From an uncultured Microbacterium sp. (lineage in GTDB: Bacteria; Actinomycetota; Actinomycetes; Actinomycetales; Microbacteriaceae): 64,000 bases of DNA. The stretch is from contig NZ_CANKZA010000004.1 of NCBI RefSeq assembly GCF_947488465.1, forward strand, positions 1 through 64,000, read 5' to 3'. The notes below the pieces were generated by a model, which saw only the letters and a list, made by a program, of their open reading frames with translations, was not told the DNA's origin and ran no database searches. This document shows, in pieces, positions 54,250 through 63,435 of the stretch. How positions within the stretch are numbered: the first letter of the stretch is position 1; each line of letters opens with the position of its first letter. Both the position numbers and the translations under genes were made by a program.

Positions 54250-55535
54250 TTCGCCACACTCCTTCTCGATCGTTCGGCCATTAACTGCGCGTAAGCAGCG
54301 GTGAGCTTCTCCGCCTGAATTTCCCAGCACAAGACCTGTTCGAACCGCGCGCGGCCGGCCGCGCCCATCACTGCCGCACGCTCGGGCTCGCTCAGCACCT
54401 GCTCGACGGCGTCGGCGAAACTCTGCGCCTGGTTCGCTGGAACCGCGTACAGCGACGCGTCCTGAGCGGAATAGCGACCTTCGCGCACGTCGAACTGCAC
54501 GATGGGACGGCCAAGTGCCATGTACTCGATGATCTTGTTCATCGTCGAGAGGTCGTTCATGGGGTTGACCTCGTCGGGGTTCACGCACACGTCCGCGTCC
54601 GACAAGATGCTCTTCATCTGCTCATCGGGCACACGCCCGTGAAACTCGACCCGGTCGGCCACACCCCTGGTACGCGCGATGTTCTCTAAGCGTTCGCGGT
54701 CGGGACCCGAACCGATCAACGCGAGATGCACATCGAGGTGCCGCTCCGACACCAGGATCGCGACCGCATCGATCAGGTACTCGATGCCTTCTTGGCGCCC
54801 CATCACGCCGACGTAGCCGAGCAGGAAGCTGCGGCCGCGATGCCAATCCTCGCCCGTGGACCGGTATGCGGCCCACGACCGGTACGGCCCTGAGCGCACG
54901 ACCGTCACGTCGTCGCCGTCGAACCCGCCGCGTCCGCGCGCGATGGCGCGGTAGCTCTCGTTCGTCGAGATCACGTGATCCGCCCACCGATAGGTGCGGC
55001 GCTCGAAGTGACGAGCCACGGTGCGGAACAGCCACGGGAGAGGCAGTTTCTTGGCCGCCACGAGCTCCGGCCCGATGTCGTGTTGATCGAAGACCAGGAT
55101 GCTGCCGTCCGTGCGCTGGGCCGGACGCGCCACCAGATACAGCAGGTCGGGCGGGTTGCAGAAGTGCACGATGTCGAAAGGCTTCTCGCGTCGCGCCTTC
55201 TCGAAGACGGCGGACATGCGGCGGAGGGACACCCCATACTCGTTGACGTACCCGGCGACTCCCTTCGCCTCGCGCGGCGCCAGATAGCGGTGCACGGTGA
55301 CACCGTCGATGACGAAGTCGCCCACCGGGTGGCGTTCGTCGCTCGGGCACACGACCGTCACGTCGGCGCCCGCCGCGGCGAGCGAGGTCGCCTCCTGCCA
55401 GACTCGCCGGTCGAAGGGGACCGGCAGGTTCTGTACGAGAATCGCGATCCGCGATCCGCTCAGCGACGCGGGCGCCATCACGCGGTCATCGTTGAGCCGT
55501 CCCACACGAACATCATCTGATCGCTCCATCATCAC
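54246..55535 (-). CDS. Family 4-type (GT-B) glycosyltransferase
   Basis: 429 aa. RIAILVQNLPVPFDRRVWQEATSL is the N-terminal pattern of exopolysaccharide GT4 enzymes; the donor domain has LLGYVGVMGRQEGIEYLIDAV, FHGRVPDEQM, and NPMNDLSTMNKIIEYMALGRPIVQFD with the E-x7-E pair (DLSTMNKIIE). Overlaps the UGDH gene by 4 bp and the flippase gene upstream by 4 bp. Several Met codons near the start (MMMERSDD) leave the exact start open. Confidence 0.9.
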   Translation of the reverse strand: MMMERSDDVRVGRLNDDRVMAPASLSGSRIAILVQNLPVPFDRRVWQEATSLAAAGADVTVVCPSDERHPVGDFVIDGVTVHRYLAPREAKGVAGYVNEYGVSLRRMSAVFEKARREKPFDIVHFCNPPDLLYLVARPAQRTDGSILVFDQHDIGPELVAAKKLPLPWLFRTVARHFERRTYRWADHVISTNESYRAIARGRGGFDGDDVTVVRSGPYRSWAAYRSTGEDWHRGRSFLLGYVGVMGRQEGIEYLIDAVAILVSERHLDVHLALIGSGPDRERLENIARTRGVADRVEFHGRVPDEQMKSILSDADVCVNPDEVNPMNDLSTMNKIIEYMALGRPIVQFDVREGRYSAQDASLYAVPANQAQSFADAVEQVLSEPERAAVMGAAGRARFEQVLCWEIQAEKLTAAYAQLMAERSRRSVAK

Positions 55536-57031
55536 GCGAACCTCCGGAGGTAGGGGACACGAGCTCCGGCCTTTGACCGGGCGAGCATGGATGCCGCTTC
55601 AGGGAGCACCTGCGGAGCAATCACACGCGTGGCGACCAGGTGCACGATCAACACCGCAAACCCGATGAAGATCAGCGAGATGAAGGGCGGAAGTGCGGCC
55701 GTCGCCTCCTTGACTGCCCACCCCGCGGTCCCCGAGGCGATCACCACGACGGCAACGAACCAAAATGGTCCCGCAACGACACCGGCCCGCGTGGCGAGCA
55801 GCCGCGAAGTCAGGAACCAGCGGGTCACCGTGGCGACGATGCACACGCCGAGGAAACCGAAGGCGATGGCGACGAGTCCCATGTGCGCGAGCGCCAGCGT
55901 CGTTCCAAGAGTGAGCGCGTCGATGATAAGCGCGTACAGGAGCCACACACCCGGTTTGCCCGTTCCGTAGAACAAACCGTGATCGAGCCAGGCGCTCACC
56001 GACATGATGCCCGTGAGTGCGAGGATCTGGGCGACCTGATAGCTCTGCTCCCACCCGTCACCGAAGATGATGGGGATGATCAGCGGCGCGGCGACGGCAA
56101 CGATCGTCAAAGGCAACGCGAGGGCGAAGTAGATCAGTCGCGAGGCGCGCAGATACGCACTGCGCAAGCGTTCGGCGTCGTCGCGGATCTTGGCGAACGC
56201 CACCTGGGTGACGGGCACGATCGCGCTCCCGCTCATGTCCTGAACGACCTGAACGAGGCGTTGCGCGATTGTCATGTAGCCGAAGGCGCCCACGCCGAGG
56301 GTGGCGCTGATTACGACGGCTTCGCCCAGAGCGCGCAGCATCGCGACGAACTCCACGACGAGCACCTTGCCGCCGAAACTGGCCATCGCGAAGAAGTCCG
56401 ACCGCACGAACGTGCGCTGCGGATGCCATCGCGTCGTCATCCACGCCAGGGCCGACATGATCGCGGGCCCCACCAGGCTCTGCACCACAAGCGTCCACGC
56501 CCCCGCCCCAGAGAACGCGAGGATCAGGGCGATGACCTGCGCGACGACGGCAGCGCCCGCACCCTGCAGGGCGATGACCGAGAACCGCATGTCACGGCGA
56601 AGGATCGCCATGGGCACCGAGCCGAAGGCAGTGAGGACGACCCAGATCGACAGCGCCTGGATGATCGGGACGACATCGTTGTTCCGGAAGAGAAGTCCCA
56701 GCGCAGGTGCCAGCGCAATCATCACGAGACACAGGGCGACACCCGCCCCTAGGGAGAACCAGAAAGCCGTGCTCAGCATTCGCTGATCGACGCGCTTCGC
56801 CTGAACGATATAGGCGGCGAAGCCCAGGTCAGCGAAAAGGAAGAAGAAGGGCAACACCGTCGAGGCCGCCGCGACCGTGCCGAAGTCTTCGGGACTCAGC
56901 AACCGTGTGAGCACGGCGATCGTGACGAAGCCCAGCACGCGTGTCGCCCACTTTTGCGCGGTGAGCCAAAAGACTCCCGCGGTAGCGCGGCGTCCGACGC
57001 CAGGACCGCCCGATGAGACCGGAACGCTCAT
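55532..57031 (-). CDS. wzx: Wzx-type polysaccharide flippase
   Basis: 499 aa with about thirteen to fourteen membrane helices, MOP/PST exporter fold. It begins GVFWLTAQKWATRVLGFVTIAVLTRLLSPEDFGTVAAAS, the usual start of MviN/Wzx-like lipid-linked repeat-unit flippases. With the Wzy-like and Wzz-like genes it defines a Wzx/Wzy pathway. ATG 57029-57031; ATGA overlaps on both sides place it in the same operon as the glycosyltransferases. Confidence 0.9.
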   Translation of the reverse strand: MSVPVSSGGPGVGRRATAGVFWLTAQKWATRVLGFVTIAVLTRLLSPEDFGTVAAASTVLPFFFLFADLGFAAYIVQAKRVDQRMLSTAFWFSLGAGVALCLVMIALAPALGLLFRNNDVVPIIQALSIWVVLTAFGSVPMAILRRDMRFSVIALQGAGAAVVAQVIALILAFSGAGAWTLVVQSLVGPAIMSALAWMTTRWHPQRTFVRSDFFAMASFGGKVLVVEFVAMLRALGEAVVISATLGVGAFGYMTIAQRLVQVVQDMSGSAIVPVTQVAFAKIRDDAERLRSAYLRASRLIYFALALPLTIVAVAAPLIIPIIFGDGWEQSYQVAQILALTGIMSVSAWLDHGLFYGTGKPGVWLLYALIIDALTLGTTLALAHMGLVAIAFGFLGVCIVATVTRWFLTSRLLATRAGVVAGPFWFVAVVVIASGTAGWAVKEATAALPPFISLIFIGFAVLIVHLVATRVIAPQVLPEAASMLARSKAGARVPYLRRFA

Positions 57032-58227
57032 GTCTGCCCACCGCCCCCGACGACACGCGCCACCGCGCGACCCACCTTCTTGGTCAGGCGCCTTCCCTCG
57101 CGGGGGAGATCCGCGACCCACTGTGTGACGCCGTAGGTCGACAGTGCGGTTTCGTAGACGGCACACAGCCGTTCGGTCATCGCCGGCAGGCCGAACCGCT
57201 CGACGGCAAATGTGCGTCCGAATTCGCCTAGCGCTACGCGGCGAGCCGGGTCTTCGAGGAGCGCGCCGACGTCACGGGCGAGGCGGCCGATCGGGTCGTC
57301 AAGTGTGTCGGGACTCCAATAGCTCGATCGCGCGAGCTCCTCTGCGGAGCTGGGTTCGAACGTCTGCGACCACCCCGCCTCCCCTTGCACGACGAGAGGT
57401 TTGCCGAATGCAAGAGCCCGGGCCGCCGATCCTCCCATCCCCAGCATCACGTCGGCTGCCTCATACGCTGGGCGTGGATCTGACATCGGTCCGAGCAGTC
57501 GAACCGCCTCACGACGGAGCGCATCGTTCACCCGACGCGCACGGTCCCCCAGGGATTCCGCCGCATCGCCGCCGCCCACGATGTATAGCGTGGCGCCCGA
57601 GCCATCCAGCTCTTCCATGGCGTCGATCGCGATCTCCAACGAACGTGCCTTCATGCGGCTGTCCAGTCGGCTCACAACCCCGATCAGCGGACCATCACCC
57701 AAGCCTGTGTCCCTTCGGAAGTCGGCGCCTCCGGCTCGGCCGGGCGCGTCACGCTCGATGTCCACGGGGGGAGAGATGAGCTCCGTCGCACCCGCGCGAC
57801 CCGACTGCTCCTCGATCAGATACCCTGTCCCGAGGACGAGCGGCATATGACGAAGCACAATGGGCGCGATGCTCATTTCGTACACGGTATGAACCCACGG
57901 CGTGCGGCCCCATCGGGCGGGGCCCCAATACACTTGGCGCGCCGCGCCCCACATGCCGTACACGTGAATGAGATCGACCTTGCGGCGATGCGCGATATCG
58001 CTCAGCTGTGCCGCGTGCGCACGCATTCCCACCGCAGCGTCGTAGACCTCGATGTCGACATCCTGGTCGCGGGCGTAGTCGAGCAGATTCGGCGTCGCAG
58101 GCAGCGTCTCACCCATGCCCACAACGATCGACTCGACCCCGAACGCGCGCGCGGCGACAGCGAAATCGACCGCGTTGATCTGCGTGCCGCCGAGCTCGAG
58201 GCTGTTCAGGTGTACGAGGACGCGCAT
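57028..58227 (-). CDS. Family 4-type (GT-B) glycosyltransferase
   Basis: 399 aa. RVLVHLNSLELGGTQINAVDFAVAA has the GG-T/Q loop of GT-B acceptor domains; LIGVVSRLDSRMKARSLEIAIDAM and MLGMGGSAARALAFGKPLVVQGEAG form the donor domain. The usual E-x7-E acid pair is degenerate (MGGSAARALAF), so activity should be checked. GTG 58233 is an alternative start two codons upstream. Ends overlap wzx by 4 bp. Confidence 0.84.
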   Translation of the reverse strand: MRVLVHLNSLELGGTQINAVDFAVAARAFGVESIVVGMGETLPATPNLLDYARDQDVDIEVYDAAVGMRAHAAQLSDIAHRRKVDLIHVYGMWGAARQVYWGPARWGRTPWVHTVYEMSIAPIVLRHMPLVLGTGYLIEEQSGRAGATELISPPVDIERDAPGRAGGADFRRDTGLGDGPLIGVVSRLDSRMKARSLEIAIDAMEELDGSGATLYIVGGGDAAESLGDRARRVNDALRREAVRLLGPMSDPRPAYEAADVMLGMGGSAARALAFGKPLVVQGEAGWSQTFEPSSAEELARSSYWSPDTLDDPIGRLARDVGALLEDPARRVALGEFGRTFAVERFGLPAMTERLCAVYETALSTYGVTQWVADLPREGRRLTKKVGRAVARVVGGGGQT

Positions 58228-58233
58228 GGCCAC

Positions 58234-59346
58234 TCAGCCGCCCACACTTGTGCGCAGAGTGGCCGCCACCAGCATCTGCTGCGTCTCGGTGAGATGCGGG
58301 AACATCGGCAGCGAGAGGATGCTCGCGGCAGCCGCTTCAGCCACCGGGAACTGCCCATGACGGTACCCGAGAGATGCGTACGCCTCGGTGGACGGCACGA
58401 CGGTCGGGTAATGGATGCCGGCCCCGATTCCTGCGTCGCCGAGACGCGCGAGTACGCGATCACGATCGTCCACGCGTACGACGTAGAGGTGCCAGACATC
58501 GGTGTTTCCTGGGCGAACCGCCGGCAGGCGTAGGCCGTCGATGCCGCCGAGGAGGTGGCCGTAGCGTTCGGCGGCGGCCCGACGCGCTGAGTTCCATGTC
58601 TCGAGCCGACGGAGCTTTGCCCGCAGTACCGTCGCCTGCACGGCATCGAGTCGGGCGTTCATCCCGACGTGGTCGTGGACGTACTTGACCGAACTGCCGT
58701 GTGCGGAGAGGTTCCGGATGAGGGCGGCACAGTCGGCGTCGTTCGTCATCACAGCCCCGGCATCGCCGGCCGCTCCGAGGTTCTTGCCTGGATAGAAACT
58801 CGTCGCGGCGACCCGCCCCACAGCGCCCGCGCGCCCAGCCGCGCCCGATGCGCCCTGCGCTTGAGCAGCATCCTCGATGACCTCAAGTCCGTGGCGCTGA
58901 GCAAGCGCTGTGATCGGGCCCATCGGCGCGGTCTGCCCGAACAGATGCACCGGCACGATCACGCGCGTGCGCGGGGTGATCGCGGCCTCGACGGCTTCGG
59001 GATCGATGAGCAAGTACTCGTCGTCGACGTCGACGAACACCGGGACCGCGCCGATCCGTGATGCTGCTTCGGCCGTCGCGATGAAGGTGTTCGCGGGCAT
59101 GATGACTTCGTCGCCGGGGCCGACGCCGACGGCGCGGTACGCGAGTTCGAGCGCATCGGTGCCGTTGGAGACGCCGACGACGTGATCGACACCGATGTAC
59201 TCGGCGTATTCGTGTTCGAAGGCCACGACCTCAGGCCCGCCGATGAACCCGGCCGTGGCCAACTGACGCGCCCAGACCGGGAGTACCTCGTCGAGAACTT
59301 CCGCCTGTTGAGCGGCTAGATCAACGAACGGAACTTCATGCGTCAC
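58234..59346 (-). CDS. DegT/DnrJ/EryC1/StrS sugar aminotransferase
   Basis: 370 aa. VPFVDLAAQQ opens the family; GTDALELAYRA, PANTFIATAEA, DVDDEYLLIDP, EDAAQAQGA (PLP Asp/Gln) and the PLP Lys188 in FYPGKNLG follow. It transfers an amino group from Glu to a keto-sugar nucleotide. GTG 59344-59346 with a GGAGG site upstream; overlaps the formyltransferase stop by 11 bp. It is the closest aminotransferase to the formyltransferase. Confidence 0.93.
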   Translation of the reverse strand: MTHEVPFVDLAAQQAEVLDEVLPVWARQLATAGFIGGPEVVAFEHEYAEYIGVDHVVGVSNGTDALELAYRAVGVGPGDEVIMPANTFIATAEAASRIGAVPVFVDVDDEYLLIDPEAVEAAITPRTRVIVPVHLFGQTAPMGPITALAQRHGLEVIEDAAQAQGASGAAGRAGAVGRVAATSFYPGKNLGAAGDAGAVMTNDADCAALIRNLSAHGSSVKYVHDHVGMNARLDAVQATVLRAKLRRLETWNSARRAAAERYGHLLGGIDGLRLPAVRPGNTDVWHLYVVRVDDRDRVLARLGDAGIGAGIHYPTVVPSTEAYASLGYRHGQFPVAEAAAASILSLPMFPHLTETQQMLVAATLRTSVGG

Positions 59347-60277
59347 GAGGACCCCTCCCGTCCCGTGAATCAAAGTCGGCGAAGGTGAGCTGCAGGGAAC
59401 CCGCAATCTCGCAAGGCCGTTGAGCCTCCCCGCCGACACGAACAGCCTCGACACGGATCAGGCCGTCGCCGGTGAGCACATCGACCGAGCCCTCGTCGCG
59501 GTTCACACGTACGACGCGGCCCGGGATACGCCCCACATATGTCGGGGGGTCGTCGACGGGCGAAGCCCGCTCAACAACGATCCGATTCCCCGCGACGTAG
59601 CTGAATGCCCCGGGGTAGGGCGAGGTGAGTCCACGAATCAGCCGATCGATCGACTCAGTAGAGTCCGACCAGTCGATGAGGCCATCGTCAGGAACGCGAC
59701 CGCAACAGTATGTGGCTAAGCTCTCGTCCTGCGCCGTTCCCACCTTGCCCGTCAGTCGAAGCTTTACGGCATCAGGAAGAATGCTGGCTTGCGTCGCGTT
59801 CAGCTCCCGGTACAAGTCGGTCACCGTGTCCCTCGGCCCGATGGGCACTCGGCGCTGAATCAGGATCGGTCCTGCATCGAGCCCTGGAACGATGCTGTGC
59901 ACGGTTACCGCAGTCTCGTGTTCACCGTTGATGATCGCCCAATTGACGTTGGCGCGTCCTCGGTATGCGGGCAACGGCGCGTAGTGGACGTTGATGTACG
60001 GGGTCGTCTCGACCATCGCGGCCGGCAAGATACGGGCGAACGAAGACACGACCACGATGTCGGGCGCCTCTCGCTGCACATGGTGCTCCACGTCCTGGGG
60101 TCGGGGCCCGGCAAGCACCGGCACGCCGCATCGGCGCGCTCGCGCAACGACAGCATCCTCCGCGGGCTCGTTCCGGACGACTCCGACGACGTCGAAGCGA
60201 TCGACCAGCGCCTGAAGGGCGGAGTCTGCTGTGGGCCCATCTCCGATCAGCATCACCCGTGGCGTGTCAGAGCTCAT
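59336..60277 (-). CDS. Sugar N-formyltransferase (methionyl-tRNA formyltransferase-like)
   Basis: 313 aa. The catalytic triad region is INVHYAPLPAYRG with Asn96 and His98, and GLDAGP with Asp134, the N10-formyl-THF hydrolase/formyltransferase signature. A C-terminal beta-barrel-like domain (GRVVRVNRDEGSVDVLTGDG) resembles that of Fmt and ArnA/WlaRD-type enzymes. The locus with two aminotransferases points to N-formylation of a 3- or 4-amino deoxysugar nucleotide, not tRNA. Overlaps neighbours by 11 bp each side. Confidence 0.85.
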   Translation of the reverse strand: MSSDTPRVMLIGDGPTADSALQALVDRFDVVGVVRNEPAEDAVVARARRCGVPVLAGPRPQDVEHHVQREAPDIVVVSSFARILPAAMVETTPYINVHYAPLPAYRGRANVNWAIINGEHETAVTVHSIVPGLDAGPILIQRRVPIGPRDTVTDLYRELNATQASILPDAVKLRLTGKVGTAQDESLATYCCGRVPDDGLIDWSDSTESIDRLIRGLTSPYPGAFSYVAGNRIVVERASPVDDPPTYVGRIPGRVVRVNRDEGSVDVLTGDGLIRVEAVRVGGEAQRPCEIAGSLQLTFADFDSRDGRGPRDA

Positions 60278-61271
60278 CGATGTACCGCCGTTCGGCGCTC
60301 GTGAGTGACGCGGGCTCGCGTAGGAGAAGCTCGCCGACTTTGAGTCCTCCTGCTTGAAGGCGCACGATGGCGTCCGGCCCCACGCGCGAGGGCAACACCG
60401 CCATATGGCCGCCGGAAACGTTCTCGCGTGGCCAGACCGAGAGGCCCACCGTGTCGCACGTGTCCGTTGAAATATCCCCCCAGTACCGCACCACCACGAG
60501 ATCCGGCCGCGCCGTAGCCAGCCGCGCGACATCGGTGTCGGAGAGCACCGACCCACCGGTCGGTGTGATGGCCACGAGCAGTGCATCCGCCGCGGTGACA
60601 TCGAGCCCGTCGAGACTCCTCGCGGAAACCACCCTGGCGCCCGCCGCCTCGAGCCCGTGGACGATGTAGTCGTTGAAGGGATTGTCGCAGCAGAGCGCGA
60701 TGGTGCTCCCGTACGCCGGAACGCCGGCATCCGCGAGTTGGATGACCGCCATGATCCCGAGGTACGAGAAAACATCCACAAACGGATGCCGCTCGTTCGT
60801 CCCCGCTACACGCACACCGCGCCGGAGGAGCCCATCGATGTCCAGATCGACCCTCCCCGCTTGGATCTCCCACGTCTCGAACATGAGGGAAACGACCGCG
60901 TCGTCCCGGATCGCATCGGCGTAGGCGCCGACGATCGGCCGGACGTGTCCGCTGTTGGTGATCACGTCTGCCCGGGCGAAGTCGTTCTTGTCATGCTCGC
61001 CAGTCACCCGGATTCGATCTGCGACGCCCAGCAGGTGCGCCAAGGCCGATGTGGCAGATGTCACGTCATCGACGCTTCCGTACCGCGTCGCCTTCGTGAT
61101 GGCCGTCACGCGCGCCCCGGACAGCGCCGCAACGACTGGTGTGACCAAGTAAGCGCCCGTAGCGGCTTCGGTGAGCACCTCGCGATCGGCGAGGTCGATC
61201 TCCATCCGTTCCACCGACTCGCGAACAAGCCGGGCGAGTCTCGGGAGGGCAAAACCCGCAGCATGCGTCAC
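60267..61271 (-). CDS. Unrecognised protein with Rossmann-like C-terminal half, in amino-sugar operon
   Basis: 334 aa. I do not recognise the family. The N-terminal ~130 residues include LTEAATGAYLVTPVVAALSGARVTAI, and ADVITNSGHVRPIV is prominent near 135. The C-terminal half has a Rossmann-like alternation (VPAYGSTIALCCDNPFNDYI, then AAGARVVSARSLDGLDV, ALLVAITPTGGSVL). It could be an NAD-binding or SAM-like enzyme acting on the sugar. GTG start; 4-bp overlap with the aminotransferase upstream and 11-bp overlap with the formyltransferase, so it is firmly part of the pathway operon. Confidence 0.6.
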   Translation of the reverse strand: MTHAAGFALPRLARLVRESVERMEIDLADREVLTEAATGAYLVTPVVAALSGARVTAITKATRYGSVDDVTSATSALAHLLGVADRIRVTGEHDKNDFARADVITNSGHVRPIVGAYADAIRDDAVVSLMFETWEIQAGRVDLDIDGLLRRGVRVAGTNERHPFVDVFSYLGIMAVIQLADAGVPAYGSTIALCCDNPFNDYIVHGLEAAGARVVSARSLDGLDVTAADALLVAITPTGGSVLSDTDVARLATARPDLVVVRYWGDISTDTCDTVGLSVWPRENVSGGHMAVLPSRVGPDAIVRLQAGGLKVGELLLREPASLTSAERRYIDEL

Positions 61272-62440
61272 TGTTGCCTCTCCGCGACGTCTCCGATTGT
61301 GACGCCCTTCACAGGGTGCAGGAGCACATCGATCACGCGATCCTGATCGGCATTGCTGAGCGAGTGATACACGGGGAGGATCAGCGTGTGGTCCGTCAGC
61401 CACTCGGTGACCGGCAGCGATCCGTCGGCAGCCAACTCGCGGTAAGGCGCGTGACGATGCGTTGCCATGATGCCGCGACGCGCCGAGATTCCTGCCTCCG
61501 CGAGCGCGATCAACAATCCGTCGCGGTCGGTCGGATAGCCCTCTTGCACTTCGACCCAGAACGACTGGATGTTGCCAGTCCCATAGTCCGGATCAGCCAC
61601 CGTGCGCAAACCCTCGACCCCGCGAATCCCTGCACGATACCGCGTTGCGATCTCGCGGCGGCGACGCACGATCGCGGGCAGTTTCGACAATTGCACGATA
61701 CCTACGGCGGCCTGCAGGTCGGTCATCCGGAAGTTGAATCCCACCTCGGAGTACTCCTCGGCAGGGGGCAAGACGCTCTGATGCCGATCAGCTGCGGAGA
61801 CTGTCATTGCGTGCTCCCGCAACCGACGCGCGCGTGCCGCCCAGTCCGCGCGGGAGGTGGTGAGCATGCCGCCCTCACCGGTCGTCAGCAGCTTCCGCGG
61901 GTGGAACGACCAGGCGGCGATATCGGCGCCGGCCCCCACCGGTCGCCCGCGATACGTCGACCCGGCGCCGCAGGCGGCGTCCTCGATGACGACGACGCCG
62001 AGCGGATCTGCGATCTCACGAATCGGCGCAAGGTCCACCGGGACGCCACCCTGGTCGACCACGATGACCGCCCGGGTTGCGGAGGTCAATGCCGCCGCGA
62101 ATCCCGCCGCGGTCATATTCCCCGTGACGATGTCGACGTCGACGAACACGGGCGTTGCGCCCACGTAGGTCACGGCGTTCGTCGTTGCGATGAACGAGAA
62201 CGATGGCACGATGACTTCGTCCCCCGGTCCAATCCCCGCAACGACCAGAGCGAGGTGGAGCGCCGTCGTGCAGCTGCTCGTGGCGACGGCGAACGAGGCA
62301 TCCATCGCGGCGGCGAACTCTTCTTCGAAGCGCGCGACGCGTGGTCCTTGTGCGACCCAACCAGACGCGATCACCTCGGCGACGGCGTCGGTCTCCTCCT
62401 GGCCGAGCCAGGGGATCATCACGTTGATGCGATCGGTCAC
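61268..62440 (-). CDS. DegT/DnrJ/EryC1/StrS sugar aminotransferase
   Basis: 390 aa. INVMIPWLGQEETDAVAEVIASGWVAQGP at the start, ATSSCTTALHLAL, VPSFSFIATTNAV, EDAACGAGS and the PLP Lys183 in SFHPRKLLTTGEGGM follow the family. It is distinct from the aminotransferase at 58234 (different motifs), so two amination steps or two sugars are likely. GTG 62438-62440; overlaps the epimerase stop by 4 bp. Confidence 0.92.
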   Translation of the reverse strand: MTDRINVMIPWLGQEETDAVAEVIASGWVAQGPRVARFEEEFAAAMDASFAVATSSCTTALHLALVVAGIGPGDEVIVPSFSFIATTNAVTYVGATPVFVDVDIVTGNMTAAGFAAALTSATRAVIVVDQGGVPVDLAPIREIADPLGVVVIEDAACGAGSTYRGRPVGAGADIAAWSFHPRKLLTTGEGGMLTTSRADWAARARRLREHAMTVSAADRHQSVLPPAEEYSEVGFNFRMTDLQAAVGIVQLSKLPAIVRRRREIATRYRAGIRGVEGLRTVADPDYGTGNIQSFWVEVQEGYPTDRDGLLIALAEAGISARRGIMATHRHAPYRELAADGSLPVTEWLTDHTLILPVYHSLSNADQDRVIDVLLHPVKGVTIGDVAERQQ

Positions 62441-63435
62441 GCCGTCACCACCGAACGGCTCGCGGCGATCTCGGAGCGGAGCGGCCGCCACCACTCGACG
62501 AGCTCCCGCAGGCCTTCGTCGAGTCCGATCGTCGCCTCGAACCCCAAGTCGCGGCGGGCCGCGGATGTGTCAGCGAGACGGCGAGCCACGCCGTTGATGG
62601 CTCGTTCAGGACCGTGCTCGACGCCGAGGTGTTCGGCATCCATCACCCGGAGGAGCGCCTGCGCGAGTTCGAGCAGACTGGTTTCGGTGCCACTGGCGAT
62701 GTTGTACGTCCCTTCGACGATGTCACTTCGCGCCGCCAGCACATTGGCGTGCGCGATGTCGGGCACGCAAACGAAGTCCATCGTCTGATTGCCGTCACCG
62801 AAGATGAGGGGTGGAACCCCGTCTGAGATACGTTCCATCCAGCGGACGAGGACTTCGGTGTAGAGACCATGCACGTCCATACGCGGGCCGTACACGTTGA
62901 AGTAGCGGAGCAGGACGTAGTCGAGGCCTTGCATCGCGCGGAAGCTGCGCACGAGCCCTTCGTTGAAGGTCTTCGCTGCCCCGTAGATCGTGTCGTTGTT
63001 CTCGTGGTGGTGGCGTTCGTCGGTTGGGAAGGTCTCGGCCATGCCGTACACCGACGCACTGGATGCTGCCACGAGCTTGCCGACGCGGTGCTTCGCCGCG
63101 GCTTCGACGACATTGAACGTGCCGTCGACGAGCACTTCGAGCGCGAGCCGCGGCTCCTCAGCACACTGCGTGATGCGGATCGCCGCCTGGTGATAGACGA
63201 CGTCCTTTCCCGCGACGAGCTCGTCGACGAGCGCGCGATCGCGGATGTCGCCGTCGATCAAAGTGGCGCGTCCTGTCGCGAGCGCCTCGTCGAGGTTCGC
63301 GAGACGCCCCCGGACGAGATTGTCGAGAATGTCGATATGGGCGACGCCCGCGCCCAGGAGTTGGTCGACCAGTGTCGAACCGATCGTCCCGGCGCCGCCG
63401 GTGACGAGCACACGCGCTCCTTCGAGCTGAGTCAT
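62437..63435 (-). CDS. NAD-dependent nucleotide-sugar epimerase/dehydratase
   Basis: 332 aa extended SDR. VTGGAGTIGS at 11-20 (GxxGxxG) and the catalytic Tyr151-x3-Lys155 (YGAAK) are present, with SASVYG at 127-131 giving the Ser. The C-terminal half has FNVYGPRMDVHG and DFVCVPDIAHANV. It could be a C4-epimerase or a 4,6-dehydratase-like enzyme that provides the keto-sugar to the aminotransferases. Overlaps both neighbours by 4 bp. Confidence 0.9.
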   Translation of the reverse strand: MTQLEGARVLVTGGAGTIGSTLVDQLLGAGVAHIDILDNLVRGRLANLDEALATGRATLIDGDIRDRALVDELVAGKDVVYHQAAIRITQCAEEPRLALEVLVDGTFNVVEAAAKHRVGKLVAASSASVYGMAETFPTDERHHHENNDTIYGAAKTFNEGLVRSFRAMQGLDYVLLRYFNVYGPRMDVHGLYTEVLVRWMERISDGVPPLIFGDGNQTMDFVCVPDIAHANVLAARSDIVEGTYNIASGTETSLLELAQALLRVMDAEHLGVEHGPERAINGVARRLADTSAARRDLGFEATIGLDEGLRELVEWWRPLRSEIAASRSVVTA

